A stretch of 64,000 nucleotides of DNA, taken from contig CAUEEP010000233.1 in NCBI GenBank assembly GCA_958450365.1, positions 1 to 64,000 of the forward strand, in the 5' to 3' direction. This stretch comes from Mesorhabditis belari (Eukaryota; Nematoda; Chromadorea; Rhabditida; Rhabditidae). Shown piece after piece: positions 12,289-23,859 of this stretch; the first letter of the stretch is position 1, and each line of letters begins with the position of its first letter. The position numbers and the translations under genes were made by a program. The notes under the pieces are model-generated. The model did no database searches. It worked only from the letters and a program-made list of their open reading frames with translations, and was not told where the DNA came from.

Positions 12289-15200
12289 TTACATGTATCC
12301 AACTTTTTCGTCGTACAAAAATTTGAATTGGACACTGGAATCTGGGTCAGTTAAGAAGTGATCAACGTGAACGTTGAAATCAATGCTGCGGTTGGTGATT
12401 GCTGAAAGTTTTTTGGTGAGATTACTTTAAAACTGTTGTAAACTTTTTGAATCAAGATAATATTTGAGATCGACATTCATTCCACCAAAGCCTGTCCCGG
12501 TCATTCCACCGGGAAAATCTCGACTCATCACAAAACCATATTGCGGCACCGAGGACATCCCAAAAACTCCCATACCATCATAGACTGAAATTGAAGAAAT
12601 GGCAAGTTTAGAGTTAAAACTTTAGTCTTCTCCAGGCAGAGCCATGTTTTTGATGCATCAAAATGGTTAAAGCTTGGAATTTTGGTTAAAATCGAACCCA
12701 TTCTTCAAATGCTTTAAAAAGCAAGGAACTGTGCCCCAATTTTTAGCTTTTTTTTCGCCTGATCTGGTCGAGCCATGTTTTTGATGCATGAAAATGGTTT
12801 GAACTATGATTTTGGTCAAAACCGAATTCATTTACACTCACGTGAAGTGTAATCAGCCACATCGATGGACACTGGACACCTGGGAGGCACATAAATGGTA
12901 GCCGCAAACGCTGGAATGATCGATAATGCGAAACGATCTCCACTGTTTTCAGGACTGGAATCATCTTTTTTATCATTTTGTAAATAGTAAGTAAAGTGAT
13001 TTCAAGTAAAGAAATATAAGTAAAAATCGTAAAAACGAACGTGAACGTGTGAATTCGATACGCATTCAAGCCTCTATTCGTTGCTGGATATCCTGCTTGA
13101 AATAAAGAGTACTCACAACCGGTTGTTGTCTGAAACATTCACATTAATGATAGATACATACAATAAACTTTATTTGTGGGTTTAATGACAAGAGATGATC
13201 GACCATAGAGTGCAGGCATTGCCGAGAAGGTGGCAAAAGTGCCATAGTTGCCGGATCCCTGGAATCAAATTGGGTAATTTTCTACTATCAATATGAGCTA
13301 CTAATGCTGAACTACGGGTTTGACAGGCGTCCTTTTCTGAGAACTTCTCAAGCCGAGGCAAAATTTTAACACTGATGTTTATCTACGTCATATGCAAAAA
13401 GTGGAACAAAAAGTCGGGAAGTTGCTCTATAGAAACAAATGGAACGGCCCCGTTTTCGTTCTTCAGGATGGTGCAAGCTCTCACAAATTAGAAAGATTGA
13501 TCGATTTTGTTATGAACAACCTACACTGGAAACTCCTTCCTCATGCACTATATTCTCTAGACATTGTTTGTTCTGACTTCTGACTTGTTCTTGTCGCTAA
13601 AGGATTTCTTACATGGCGAAAAGTTCAAGATGAAAGCGAACTCGAGGACAGATTAAATGACTATTTTTGCTGGCGCCCGCTTGGGTTTTACGATTGGCAA
13701 GCTACCCAAAAGTTGGAGAAAAGTTATAAATTCATCTGGAAAATATACAGTACTGGACAACGAAATATGATATTTGAAAAAAGATCGTCACTTTCGCGCG
13801 TCTGTAACTCCCTTGTCTTTGAGTTTAAACTATTAGTGTTATACATTTTCTCAAAGCTCTTTTCAAGGGCTACACAATGGTAGTATTAATATTTAGAAAT
13901 ACGGTAAAGACAAGGGAGTTACAGACGCGCGAAAGTGACGATCTTTTTTGATCATTTGATTCTGATTCTTCGTTGTTTCTATGTGTTGAAAATATATGAA
14001 ATTCAAAATCTCTAAGTTTTTATGGAACAATCACCGTAAATTTCGAAACATATCAAAAACAAACCTTGGTTTGATATGTATATGGGACGGGGGTGTTTGG
14101 TACAATTGTGAAAAGGCGACTCGCGTATAGAGCAATTGCTGAATTTTGAGAATTAGAGATTATCATTGGACTATTTTTATTTGTTTTGATTTATATAAAT
14201 TATTTATTATTAGACTCAAATTATTAAGCAAAACCAGAATCAAAACGATAGTTTCACAAAAATTGGCATATTTTAGTTGAAAGAAAAAATCTTCTTACAG
14301 TCCGTAACGTTGTGCAGCCGAAAACTGAGACTGTATGATCCGACGGCTGAACGATCAATGATTGTGAGAGGGCCATGGAGAAGTTGAAGCGATGTTGAGT
14401 TGAATGTTGTGGATCTGGAGAAAATGAGCGATAATCAGCAAATGGGTGCTTACTGAATCTGACTTCCTTCTGAGTCAGTGATCGTAAAGTCGGTTTTCGT
14501 CTGGGTTCCATCTTCGAATCTCATCATTACTTGGATATATTGTGTGCAATTTGAACAAGGTGTGATGATGATTGGCTGAAAAGGATTTTTGTGTTTGATT
14601 GGCTGAAAAGCATTTTTGAGTTTGATTGGCTTAACTAAAAAAGAATTGAACATACAGAATCGAACATTTTGCTTACCGTAAATACTGTAATAGTACCCCA
14701 CCCCCCATCGTACAGTCGCGTAGTCGCAAAAATTTTTTAGTTTTTCATTTTTTCAAAGCGCCCGTACTTTCAAAAATTTTGTCTTTGGTATCAAAAAATA
14801 GCTGAAATTCAGGGCTATTTTTTGATGCCTAAACGCGCATTGTAGCATAAACCAGTGTCGAGAAAAAACGCGTCCAAAGCTAGACTACGCAACGCTCCGC
14901 ACTGTCATTATGGGGGTGGGGTACTATTACAGTATTTACGATAGGATATTCTTAAAAAAAATTTGAAAGTCAAAAATGTTTTAAAGCCATTCTCTGACTC
15001 CGTTTGAAATCTTAATTCAACCAAATGAAGCTTCGAAATCAGAAAAGCTGTAGAATACCGATATTTGTCTTGTTTGATATCCACTTGCAATCCATGTCGT
15101 GTCTTGTTCTGTCAAATTGACTGTTTGAAGACCGTACACTAAAAGTTTTGTGTTTCTGAAATAAAAACCAGAACTCATAAGTGAAAATGGGGATTTAGAG

Positions 15201-15360
15201 GTCGAAGTTTGGTTGACTCAAAAAGCCCAGCCAGAGCTTGAGCCAGCCATTCTCTCAAAGCAAGCTTGAGAGAATAATTTGATTTGCAAATAAAGCCAAA
15301 TGTGGTAAACTTACGCGTTTCCAAGTAGAAAATCGAATAAACTATGAAAAATCGATTCAT
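12289..15360 (-). CDS. Secreted nematode protein, possibly CUB-like, about 297 aa
   Basis: Nine exons: 15315-15360, 15059-15138, 14454-14575, 14309-14414, 13169-13258, 13047-13129, 12842-12954, 12444-12584, 12289-12401. They sum to 894 nt and stay in frame. The protein starts MNRFFIVYSIFYLET (short signal peptide). Visible segments include CSNCTQYIQVMMRFEDG, LLHGPLTIIDRSAVGSYSL, FSAMPALYGRSSLVIKPTN and VYDGMGVFGMSS. The beta-rich pattern recalls nematode CUB-like secreted proteins, but I do not recognise the family with certainty. The donor at 14308 (gttacg) is unusual; using the stronger gtaag ten bases away breaks the frame, unless an unseen exon exists in the 1-kb intron that holds a mariner scrap and a MITE. 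Confidence 0.65.
13326..13745 (+). mobile_element. Mariner-type transposase C-terminal fragment (lineage B)
   Basis: Reads VLQDGASSHKLERLIDF (second catalytic Asp region) and then YSLDIVCSDF, a mutated form of the YSPD...SDY third Asp motif, followed by shifted frames. It lies in an intron of the secreted gene at 12289-15360. A close copy lies inverted at 19093-19440. Confidence 0.7.
13748..13950. mobile_element. MITE with long terminal inverted repeats, right end damaged
   Basis: Begins after a TA with cagtactggacaacg and carries inverted arms around gtcactttcgcgcgtctg. The right tip beyond gacgatc is replaced by unrelated sequence. A full copy is at 61817-62047. Confidence 0.8.
14677..14940. 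mobile_element. 264-bp MITE with ~32-bp inverted ends
   Basis: The left end reads cgtaaatactgtaatagtac followed by a C-rich tract; the right end is its complement (gtactattacagtatttacg). No coding capacity. The terminal motif relates it to the repeats at 6779, 28968 and 29361. Confidence 0.85.
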
Positions 15361-15450
15361 TCTAGCTTGTCCTATAGATTTCGTGCAATATTGATGCAGC
15401 TGCAAAGCATTTAAAAGTCCAAGATTTATTTTTTTGAAAGCTCTTTTTTC

Positions 15451-15457
15451 CTTATCA
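15451..15457 (-). promoter_or_regulatory. TGATAAG motif upstream of the secreted gene
   Basis: cttatca on the plus strand reads TGATAAG on the gene strand, about 91 bp upstream of the start at 15360. Confidence 0.4.
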
Positions 15458-16827
15458 TGCAGACATTATCGTTTCTTTTTTTTCCTTTTTTTCTTTTTTC
15501 GTGCGCGCTTTTCGCTTACATTTCTCAAATCAAACAAGAAAGAAAATCAGAAAATCGGTATGATGCACAGGAATAGTGATTGTACCTAAACTTTAACACA
15601 TACGACATATGGTGATCAATCAATTTTTAGGCTTTGAAACGATTTGTATGGGTTTCAAGCAAGTTGATGCGTCAGAATGGCCACAGAATGGGTTAGGCCT
15701 AACCGTTTATAGGGTTAGGCCCATTTAGCCTAATTAGGCCATCAATTTGATTGATGGGATTTCTTTCAAAGTATATTTTATTCTTTTTGAATTTTGATCT
15801 TGATTAAAAACTTAAAACTTGATGAAAAAAGGTTAAAAGTTTAAGACTTGTTGAGTTATTTTTGAGATTATAATAATGATTTGATCTGTCTTCGCACTTA
15901 GCGCAGATCACAACCCCGCTTCCACATTTACTGAGGCAGAAGTGTAGTTGTCGTAGCCGATGATACTCCGATGGCCGGGCTGGGGCGCTCGGAGGGGAAC
16001 CCATGGGAGTCGAACCCACGACTAACCCGCGCCGACGCTGCTCAACTTGGCGGATCAGACGGGGTCGACCACAGACCCTTCCCTTTCTGGAAAAACGAAA
16101 TTCTTGTCGGCATTCATGAGTTTTTACGTTTTATTTTGAAATTTCAAAATACAGCTTTTTCTAATGTTCTTAATCTTATAAAAAAAAATTCAAAGAAAGG
16201 GATGAATCATTTTCAGAAACTTTGAAGTTTTGAACGTTTGAAGGCATTTGAAAAATGACATTTGAGCCTAGATAGTGAGAAAAGACCCATATTGAGCAAA
16301 TGCAACAATGAATAATTGAAAAAAAATTGAGATCTCTCATAAAAATAAGAAAATCAAAGTCGGATGGCTCTTCGCTTTCTCAGTTGTAGTGGTCAAATCG
16401 AAAGAAGTAAGTAAATAAACAAGGAAAATTCACCTGGGCATCTCAAAAAGGAAAATTGAATTTAACTCAGAAATTTTAAGCTCAAAATTCAATGTCTATT
16501 CCTCTTTTCTTTGAGTTCAAGTGTCACTTTTGATTTCTTCACAAAAAAAAACCCATCAATCAATTTTAATGAGAGAAATTCAACGTGAATTTTGCCGTAA
16601 TTATGCACAGCAATGTACAGTGTATTTCGAAAACTTTATTCAGCTTTTTAAAGTCGTATTTGCTATGATTTGATGAACTTTTAAATCTCTCATTTTTCTG
16701 TGGTTTTTAGAGTCTCTCGAAAAACAAAGGGGCTTCTTTCCCGGGCACTCATCGATTTTTCTTTCTTTTGCCTCCTTTTTGAGCCAGTTTTGGCCTACTC
16801 GTAAACAAAATTCTGCATTTTATTCGA
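15458..16827. other. Intergenic region with palindromes and a tRNA-like block
   Basis: At 15690-15750 a nested palindrome is built of ggttaggcctaacc units. No gene recognised. At 15880-16080 the GC content rises sharply around the tRNA-like sequence listed separately. Confidence 0.4.
15985..16070 (-). pseudogene. tRNA-like/SINE-like sequence
   Basis: On the minus strand gtgggttcgactcccat forms a perfect five-pair T arm with a standard B box. The 5' half (gagcagcgtcggcgcgggtt) resembles an A-box region, but no matching acceptor stem is found. Likely a Pol III-derived relic. Confidence 0.4.
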
Positions 16828-17844
16828 ATGTTCCCATTCAATTTACTACCTTTAACTTTAAAAGAATCGATATTAAAAGCCACTTTCACGGAAGATTCTG
16901 TAAAATTTCTTCAAGTCAACAAAGCATTTCGACGCTATATTTTGAAAAATGGACCATTTCCTGAAAATATTGAAGGAATTCGTGTTACTGGAGATAATCT
17001 TTCCTTAACAATTCAAGATTTAACAATTCAAACTTGGTGCTTCTCTATAAAAGAGAAACATGGAACTTTTTTGAAAAACGATTCCTCAAAAATTCGAATC
17101 ACTTCAAAACACAGTCATCAATTTTGCCGATTGAAACCGAAATTGATCGAAATCCATCTTCGAACTCCAAATCTCATTTCAAGTGACCAAAATCTTTTCC
17201 AATTCCTTCCAAAAGCGAAAAATCTCTCAAGTTTCACCTTTATGGTTGACCATTTCTCTACAGCGAATCTCATTTGTGAAAAGTTTCATTCAAAAGTTGA
17301 ACAAAGCTTTCATTTTGGTATCTCGGAAGAAGGATTTAATGCTGAAGAGCTGAAGATTTTCGGAGAATGGTTAAAAGATTCACTTGCAAACTGTAAAGAT
17401 CTCTTCCTTTTCACTCCAATGTCAAAATTTTACAAGTACTTAACAAAGACAAACTTGGAATTTGTATCAGATCGTTCAAGGAGTTGGGAATCCTTCAAAG
17501 AATCATTGTTTACTGTGTTGAGAAAAGGAATTCCAAGCAGAAATGTTGAAGCGGCTGTTTTTCTTCAGTGGAATGATGCGGACGAGGCAGAATTTCAAGA
17601 ATTGAGGCGAATTTTGTTTGAATCAAATTTTGCTCCAGCAAAGGACAGATCAACAGATAAAATTTGGAATTTCTACAAAAATTATGTCGAAAAGAAAGTT
17701 GGATTTTCGGATAAAAGTGAATGTGTTGAGAAGTTGTTTTTCCAAAAAAAATTCAATGATTCTTACGAAATTCTTTGTCTCTTTTTCTTTACAAAATATG
17801 AGGATATCGTTTTGTTTTTCAAATGTTTTCCTTGTGATTTTTAA
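16828..17844 (+). CDS. F-box-like family protein, 338 aa, single exon
   Basis: Open from MFPFNLLPLTLKESIL to a stop at 17842-17844 without introns. Residues 4-45 (LLPLTLKESIL...SVKFLQVNKAFRRYI) fit the shape of an F-box: an LP start, a hydrophobic helix, then VNKxFR. The body has no recognised repeat; FTPMSKFYKYLTKTNLE and VLRKGIPSRN are shared with the copies at 0.4-1.4 and 58.2 kb. F-box proteins usually bring substrates to SCF ubiquitin ligases, which is an inference here. The last about 110 nt of the gene and its 3' flank are copied again at 18141-18335. A start at 16779 in another frame is a shadow. Confidence 0.7.
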   Translation: MFPFNLLPLTLKESILKATFTEDSVKFLQVNKAFRRYILKNGPFPENIEGIRVTGDNLSLTIQDLTIQTWCFSIKEKHGTFLKNDSSKIRITSKHSHQFCRLKPKLIEIHLRTPNLISSDQNLFQFLPKAKNLSSFTFMVDHFSTANLICEKFHSKVEQSFHFGISEEGFNAEELKIFGEWLKDSLANCKDLFLFTPMSKFYKYLTKTNLEFVSDRSRSWESFKESLFTVLRKGIPSRNVEAAVFLQWNDADEAEFQELRRILFESNFAPAKDRSTDKIWNFYKNYVEKKVGFSDKSECVEKLFFQKKFNDSYEILCLFFFTKYEDIVLFFKCFPCDF

Positions 17845-18335
17845 AACCCACACAAACGGTTTACTTGAATTTATTGAATAGAGAACATGAAAATCATCTG
17901 AAACCACGAAAATTTGAACGCTTTCGCAAGCACTTCAATAAAACTCGTAGTGAGAGTTTGACTATGATATTTCCTAAAACAAAGCCTTTTAGAAAACGGA
18001 TTACTCTAATGAATAACTAGTCAATTCAAATTTAGAATAGTAAATTCTCCAAGGAAAGAAATAAAGTGATTGACGGAAAGTGATTCTAAATTTTCCTAAT
18101 ATCATTTCTCATGCAATTAAAAACTCAAAATTTGTGTTGACAAGTTGTTTTTCCAAAAAAAATTCAATGATTCTTACGAAATTCTTTGTCTCTTTTTCTT
18201 TACAAAATATGAGGATATCGTTTTGTTTTTCAAATGTTTTCCTTGTGATTTTTAAAATTCACATAAACGGTTTACTTGAATTTATTGAATAGAGAACATG
18301 AAAATCATCTGAAACCACGAAAATTTGAAACTTTT
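17732..18335 (+). repeat. Direct duplication of the 3' end of the F-box-like gene
   Basis: Bases 17732-17915 reappear at about 18141-18330 with only a few changes (for example aaaacccacacaaac against aaaattcacataaac). The spacer between them is about 225 bp. The second copy has no upstream coding part. Confidence 0.9.
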
Positions 18336-18364
18336 TCAAACTTTGAGCAAACTTGAGCAAGTTT

Positions 18365-18926
18365 TCAGATCAACAGGTAGATAAAAACAAAGATAAAGCG
18401 AAATGGGGGATTGGTGATTCCAGTTTTTGTTGTTTTTTCCAAATCATTGTCAGTCGTGGTTGAATCCCAAGCTATGGTGGAGCTCTCTGTGAATTCCTCA
18501 GTCATTGTTGTCGAAAAAAACTTCCTAAAGATTTATGATCTAACCGGTAAACCCAGATTTAACTTGCACAAGGTCAAAACTCAGCAAAATCTTTTGGCTT
18601 TCGGCTAAACACTTCAGTTAAACGAGTTTTATAGAACCATTTGGATCACCTGGACTGTTGTCGTTCCTGTTGTCGGTGCTTCGGTTGTCACATCAACATG
18701 CAGTGAAGCGTGAACACGAAAATCCCTCACCGATATGTTCACCGTCACCAGGCAAACTGAAGTCTTGGCTTAAATTTGTATGTAAAGTGACAATTTATCA
18801 CTTAGTCGCTGCACAATTTGATCAAAAATATGAAAGTTGCGGCGAGAAAGAGCATTTCTTACCGATAAACCAGTCGTTGCTGTGTAATGAAACGTCACAT
18901 TTTCGACTCCTTCATCAAAAGGATAA
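18365..18926 (-). pseudogene. 3' end of a Thr-rich surface-protein gene (truncated)
   Basis: Three exon-like blocks: 18863-18926 (YPFDEGVENVTFHYTATTG), 18650-18756 (VTVNISVRDFRVHASLHVDV, then TTEAPTTGTTT) and 18365-18534 (Thr/Ser-rich, ending in PPFRFIFVFIYLLI and a stop). The Thr-rich linker and hydrophobic tail match the layout at the end of the gene at 23860-26332. No 5' half is found; a mariner scrap with flanking direct repeats lies where it should be. Probably a decaying paralogue fragment, unless the rest is beyond recognition. Confidence 0.5.
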
Positions 18927-19007
18927 CTGAAATTGCCTTTTGCCGCCTTCTAAGTTTATTGGATTGATGGCTCGATTCCCTCACAACTTTTTTGCTCAAG
19001 AACTCTA

Positions 19008-19566
19008 TCCAAAAAACCGTAAACAGTATAGAAGTTTTAAAATTTTACTTCAACGGTTGTTTTAAGTAAACACTACTTAAGCTCAGTGACGAATCGCTTT
19101 CATCTTTGAACTTTTCGCCACGTCAGAAATCTTTTAGCGACAAGAACAAGTCAGAAGTCAGAACGAACAATGTCTAGAGAATATAGTGTTGAGGAAGCAG
19201 GTTCCAGTGTAGGTTGTTCATAACAAAATCGATCAATCTTTCGAATTTGTGGGAGCTTGCACCATCCTGAAGAACGAAAAACGGGGTCGTTCTATTTGTT
19301 TCTATAGAGCAACTTCCCGACTTTTTGTTCCACTTTTTGCATATGACGTAGATAAACATCAGTGTTAAAATTTTGCCTCGGCTTGAGAAGTTGTCAGAAA
19401 AGGACGCCTGTCAAACCCGTCGCCTGATTGAATAACATTAGTTCAGCACTAGTAGCTCATATTAGTAGCTCATATCTATCCAAGAAACCGTAAACAGTAT
19501 AGAGATTTTCAAATTTTACTTTAACGGTTGTTTTAAGTAAATAGCACTCAAGCTCAGTGATGAATT
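19008..19566 (-). mobile_element. Mariner transposase fragment between 85-bp direct repeats
   Basis: Minus-strand VLQDGASSHKFERLIDF shows the same lineage B C-terminal piece as 13326-13745. It is flanked by direct repeats at 19008-19092 and 19479-19566, sharing accgtaaacagtatagag-type starts and ggttgttttaagtaaa. Confidence 0.75.
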
Positions 19567-20047
19567 TTACAATTTGAATTGAAGAAATTTCCAATTCAAA
19601 TCGCTCAAAAATTGCTTTAGAGACTTTGATAGAAATAAAATTTTGATCATTTGAATACGTTTACATTTTTTTGTTTTAAAATTCAATGAAACAAAAAGAA
19701 AGAATCAAATAAAGAGAGAACGGGTGACAAGTTAATCGGCTGTGAATAATTTTTGAAGTTATTCAGTTAGTTTGAACTTGTGTTCCCTAAAAAAAACGAT
19801 GTAAAAAAGTATTGAAACATATCATTCTATTAAAAAAAAGTTACGGTTATCGGGGTTACCAGCACTATAATCGGATTGAACCTGAAAATCGGGAAGTCGA
19901 GTATCGAAACGGGACAAAGCAGGAAAACTCTTGAACTCAAAAAAACGAGCGATAAGCGGATGTGAATAATTTCTGAAGTTGAGAAATGAAAATTGAGTCA
20001 AGCAGTGAGTCATATAAAAGCAGAATCATAAAATCAATCCATTCGAA
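19567..20047 (+). promoter_or_regulatory. Upstream region and TATA box of the aspartyl protease
   Basis: tataaaag at 20013-20020 lies 28 bp before the start codon. A gataag occurs at 19951-19956 and tgagtca at 20007-20013. These suit a strongly expressed gut gene, but are short motifs. Confidence 0.4.
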
Positions 20048-22648
20048 ATGGAGTTTTCAGCAAATCTTCTCATTTTTTTAGCACTATTCGGCTTTGTCGA
20101 TGCACTCTTGAGGTTGTCTAAGATTCTTTAGTTCCAAAGCTTTACTTTTGAAGCTTACTTTTAAAGCATACTTTTAAAGCTTACTTTTGAAGCTTACTTT
20201 TAAAGCAAAAGCTTCAAAAGTAAAGATTTTAGGCAGTAGGGTGAAAAAGCTTGAACTAGCTGTAATAACCATTTTTTTTTCTTTTTTCTAGAGTGCCAAT
20301 CACTCGTCACAAGGCTAATCGCTCTCGTTTGCTGACGGCAACGGCTGGTGGATGGAATGAGGGACTTATCAATGAAAATCAGGTGAATTGGGCACTTTAC
20401 TATAGGTTATAAGTTATTACAACTAAAAAAATTTCTTAAAAGAATAAAATTTACGTTTATAGACTTGTCTAGAGATTATATAATTGAAAAAGACTGAATT
20501 CTTAGTCAAAAAGCAAAGAACAATTCAATTCAATGCAATAAATATTCAGCAAATATCTGAAACTACGTCTAACACTCACTTTTCTAGATCTACTATCAAG
20601 GAAATGTCATTGTTGGAACTCCGGGCCAAACGATCTCAATCGATTTCGATACTGGCTCCGATTTATTGTGGATGTCATGCAACTGTGCAAGAGGCAGCAC
20701 TCTTGGTGGAGGACACGGAACGAACTATTGCAATTCGCACACTCACAAGGTTAGTTTAACAAATCCAAAGTTTCACTTGTTTGCAGTTTGCTCCCGGAGC
20801 CTCGTCAACGAATCAATTAACAACAAACGCGTACTCTGTTTCCTATGGAAGTGGATACGTTAATGGATTAATTATGTTCGATCGAGTTTGCGTGAGTAAA
20901 GTGAAATGTTTCATACAATTTTATTTTGCAGTTACCGGGAACAGCTCATTGCTCAGCGAGTAACCAAAAAATGATGTGTGCATCGTTTACAGATTCGTCT
21001 TTCCAGGTTAGTAGTGTTTGCTTTGTTGAAATACTTATAATATATTATTAAATATTAAATTAAATATTAGTCTATTAAATCTATTAAATATAGTATATTA
21101 AAAAACAGAAAAGTCCACTTCGTGCATCCGAAATCGATACTTGTTCTTTGAAACAGCCAAATGTACTATCTATTTAGCAATCTGTTTAACAAATCACATC
21201 TAATAACGTTTGCTGGGATAATATAGGAATTTAAATATTGGGATTTATAGTAAAGGAACCAGATCTTTGGAGAAAAGGAACCAAATCTGTAGAGAAAGGG
21301 AAACAAATCTGTAACGAAAAGGAACCAAATCTTTGAAGAAAAGGAACCAAATCTTTGGAGAAAAGGAACCAAATCTGGAGAGAAAGGGAAACAAATCTGT
21401 AACCAAAAGGAACCAAATCTGTAATGAAAAGGAACCAAATCTGTGGAGAAAAGAAACCAAATCCGTAACGAAAAGAAACCAAATCTGTAGAGAAAAGGAA
21501 CGAAACCAAAAGTTAGTTAGAATAAAGTATCCTTTGCATTATCAGAATTCGGCCGGAAACCCCGACAGCGATGGTCTTATGGGTTTAGCGTATGGACAAG
21601 GAAATATGGCCAACTCAGCGATGAAATCAATTGTGAGTCTATAAATGTTTATCAAACTATAAGATAGAAAATATAAAAGCCTATAAAACTATCCTTCAGG
21701 TGGCCGCTTGCACAGACAAAAGTTTCGCCTTTTATATGACGAACACGGGAGCGGGAAGTGAGCTGACAATCTGTGGAAAGGATCCAGCACATTATGTGGT
21801 TAGTGAATTGTAAAATCATCTCACAGTTTTCGTAAACACTCACAAATCCACAATTCCAGGCACCACTCCATTGGCTGAACATCTATCAGACAAGTTATTA
21901 TTGGACAGTGGCGTTGAAACAAGTTGTCTTTGGAGGAGCTGTGGTAGGGATATGATGAGAAATTCTAATCAAAAAGCTAGTGAATTTTTATAATGATTAG
22001 TAGTATCCGAGCCACAGTTTCAAAATTTCATTCAGAAATGGTCAACCGTCGGTGCTATCATTCTTGACACTGGAACAACCGGAATCTACTTGCCTGGAAC
22101 CCTTGTTTCAAAGGTTTCAAATTGTGCAAGTCTTAAAATTATTTTCTTACAGATTCAAGCCGCTTGCAATTTAAATGCGTGCTCTTGCCCGACATTGACA
22201 TTCAATCTAAACGGAGTTGCTTTCAATCTGGAAGGGAAATACTATTTGGTGAGCAGTTTGTATCACGATATTTCATTGAAAAGTCAAGATAAAGTTTTAC
22301 GTTTTCTTTCTTTTTGATTGTAAACTGTTTTAGGCTTTAAATCGATCTTGAAAGTTCAATTCTAGAGTTTTAAACCAGATTAGGTCAGATCTGGTCTAGA
22401 GGTTACTTAAGCCAAGTCTTGGCCTAGCTTTTGACTTTGCCTTGCTTGGTCTGGTCCAGTCTTGAATACAAAAGATAAAAGTCTAATTTCAGGATTCTTC
22501 CTGTAATCTGATGGTCTATGCTTCCTCGGAAACCTCAGCTTTCGCCGGCTACGGATCAAATTGGATTCTCGGGGACGCGTTTATGCGAAAATTCTACACC
22601 GTTTACGACTACGTGAATGCTCAAGTGGCAATTGCTCCAGCACGATGA
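20048..22648 (+). CDS. Secreted pepsin-like (A1) aspartyl protease, 365 aa
   Basis: Eleven exons: 20048-20112, 20292-20382, 20588-20749, 20787-20891, 20932-21006, 21546-21632, 21700-21798, 21860-21943, 22036-22113, 22153-22248, 22493-22648. They sum to 1098 nt and stay in frame. The signal peptide MEFSANLLIFLALFGFVDA is followed by a short propeptide. The first catalytic motif is IDFDTGSDLLWM, the flap is SVSYGSG, and the second motif is IILDTGTTGIYLP. WILGDAFMRKFYTVYD near the end is the usual C-terminal strand. Both catalytic aspartates are present, so an active digestive or lysosomal-type enzyme of the nematode ASP group is expected. Intron 5 (21007-21545) is swollen by a tandem repeat. 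Confidence 0.93.
21250..21510 (+). repeat. Intronic minisatellite (ggaaccaaatct units)
   Basis: About eleven units of 18-24 bp, each containing aaccaaatctgt or aaccaaatcttt, inside intron 5 of the protease. Because units are close to a multiple of three, long repetitive ORFs appear on both strands; they are not genes. Confidence 0.9.
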
Positions 22649-22811
22649 GTATTAATAGAGATTTTTGTACATTCTTAGTCCTTCCTTGTCTTTCATTCTT
22701 CTTTAAATTCTAACTTTGTTTGGAATAAAAACTTTAATATGAAACAATTACTTGTTCGCTTTATTTTGTAAATATTCGAATAAAAAACTTGTACTTATTT
22801 GAAATTTCATA

Positions 22812-23000
22812 ACCTGTGCCCATTTTAATGAAAGAAGGAGAATTTCGCTCTCTTAAAAAGTCTGAATTGATTCAAAGTAGTTCTATACTCTTTTTTGGCA
22901 TCTTTTTTATCTTCAAAGTGCTCTCCAACTAGGGCATTTTCAATTGATCGAAATAAATGGTAATCTGATGGAGCTAACTCTGGGGGATATACTGAGAAAA
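22812..23000 (-). mobile_element. Mariner transposase C-terminal fragment (lineage C)
   Basis: The minus strand reads PPELAPSDYHLFRSIENAL and then GEHFEDKKDAKKEYRTTLNQ, a clear DD34D mariner third-aspartate motif and tail ending in a stop. The 5' part is lost. It lies just past the protease gene. Confidence 0.8.
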
Positions 23001-23329
23001 TCCTCGGTTGGCGCTTTGAAGCGTGGTAAAACTACCGTACCCCTCCTAATTTTCAGGTATAAAAGAAAGCACGGAATTTCATCCCTTCATTCTTGTTCTT
23101 TATTTCATTTCATTCTTTTTGCGTATTTCTGATGTGGGTTTTTTTCGTTTCGGTTTTTTCTTTATGAGTGATGATGACAAAACTTTGTGGAATCGGTACA
23201 TTCAAAACAAAGAAAACTTCTTTGCAAATAGCACATTAAAAGATGAAAAGCATTGAAATTTTTCGGTAAGACTTTTGAGCAAAAGTGAAACTTCACAATT
23301 TTGAGCCTAACTCGATAGTTATTCGGTAT

Positions 23330-23800
23330 TCAGAGTATGAAATGGCGTTGACTTTCAAAAAATTTTTCTGGAACACACAAAAGCTCCATATCATTCATTG
23401 TTTGTATAATCAAAAACTTCTATCTTTGCTCTACAAAATGTCTTTTAAGAGAATCCGAGAAGCTTTTGTTTTGTGGATTTTATGAGCTCCTAAACGCAAC
23501 CGGTCAAATGACAAGGAGTCCGATTCGTCGTTTGACTCGTTTCACAAATAAACTTAACTTTAAGTTAAAACAAAAAAGTTAGAGCACATTGAATTACATA
23601 AGTAACCAAATTTTTGTAGTAATCTCATCAGTCTTTTTCTCTAAATCACGATTTATAGATTTTCTGAAAAAAATTATCTTATATTGAAATGGGGCGCTTT
23701 TTGAATTCTATTTTAAATCTGTTTTTTTAGAGAAACCTTTCTAATGGTACTATCCGCGTGTCATTTGATAAAGACTTTTAGCAATAATAAATTTATACTT
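23330..23800. repeat. Diverged relative of the nested MITE at 27383
   Basis: Blocks in the same order as 27470-27860: ctctacaaaatg, agagcacattgaattac, aatttttgtagtaatctcatc and gtgtcatttgataaagac. The ends are no longer clear. Confidence 0.6.
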
Positions 23801-23859
23801 GGAAAAGACTAGGAAATTGATTGTAAAGATTCATAAAAAGCTGAAAATGTTTAGAATTT

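Noticed and set aside
21166..21644. Long repetitive ORFs on both strands (Phe/Ser/Leu-rich minus, Lys/Asn/Glu-rich plus)
   Set aside because: They are the translation of an intronic minisatellite whose units are near multiples of three.
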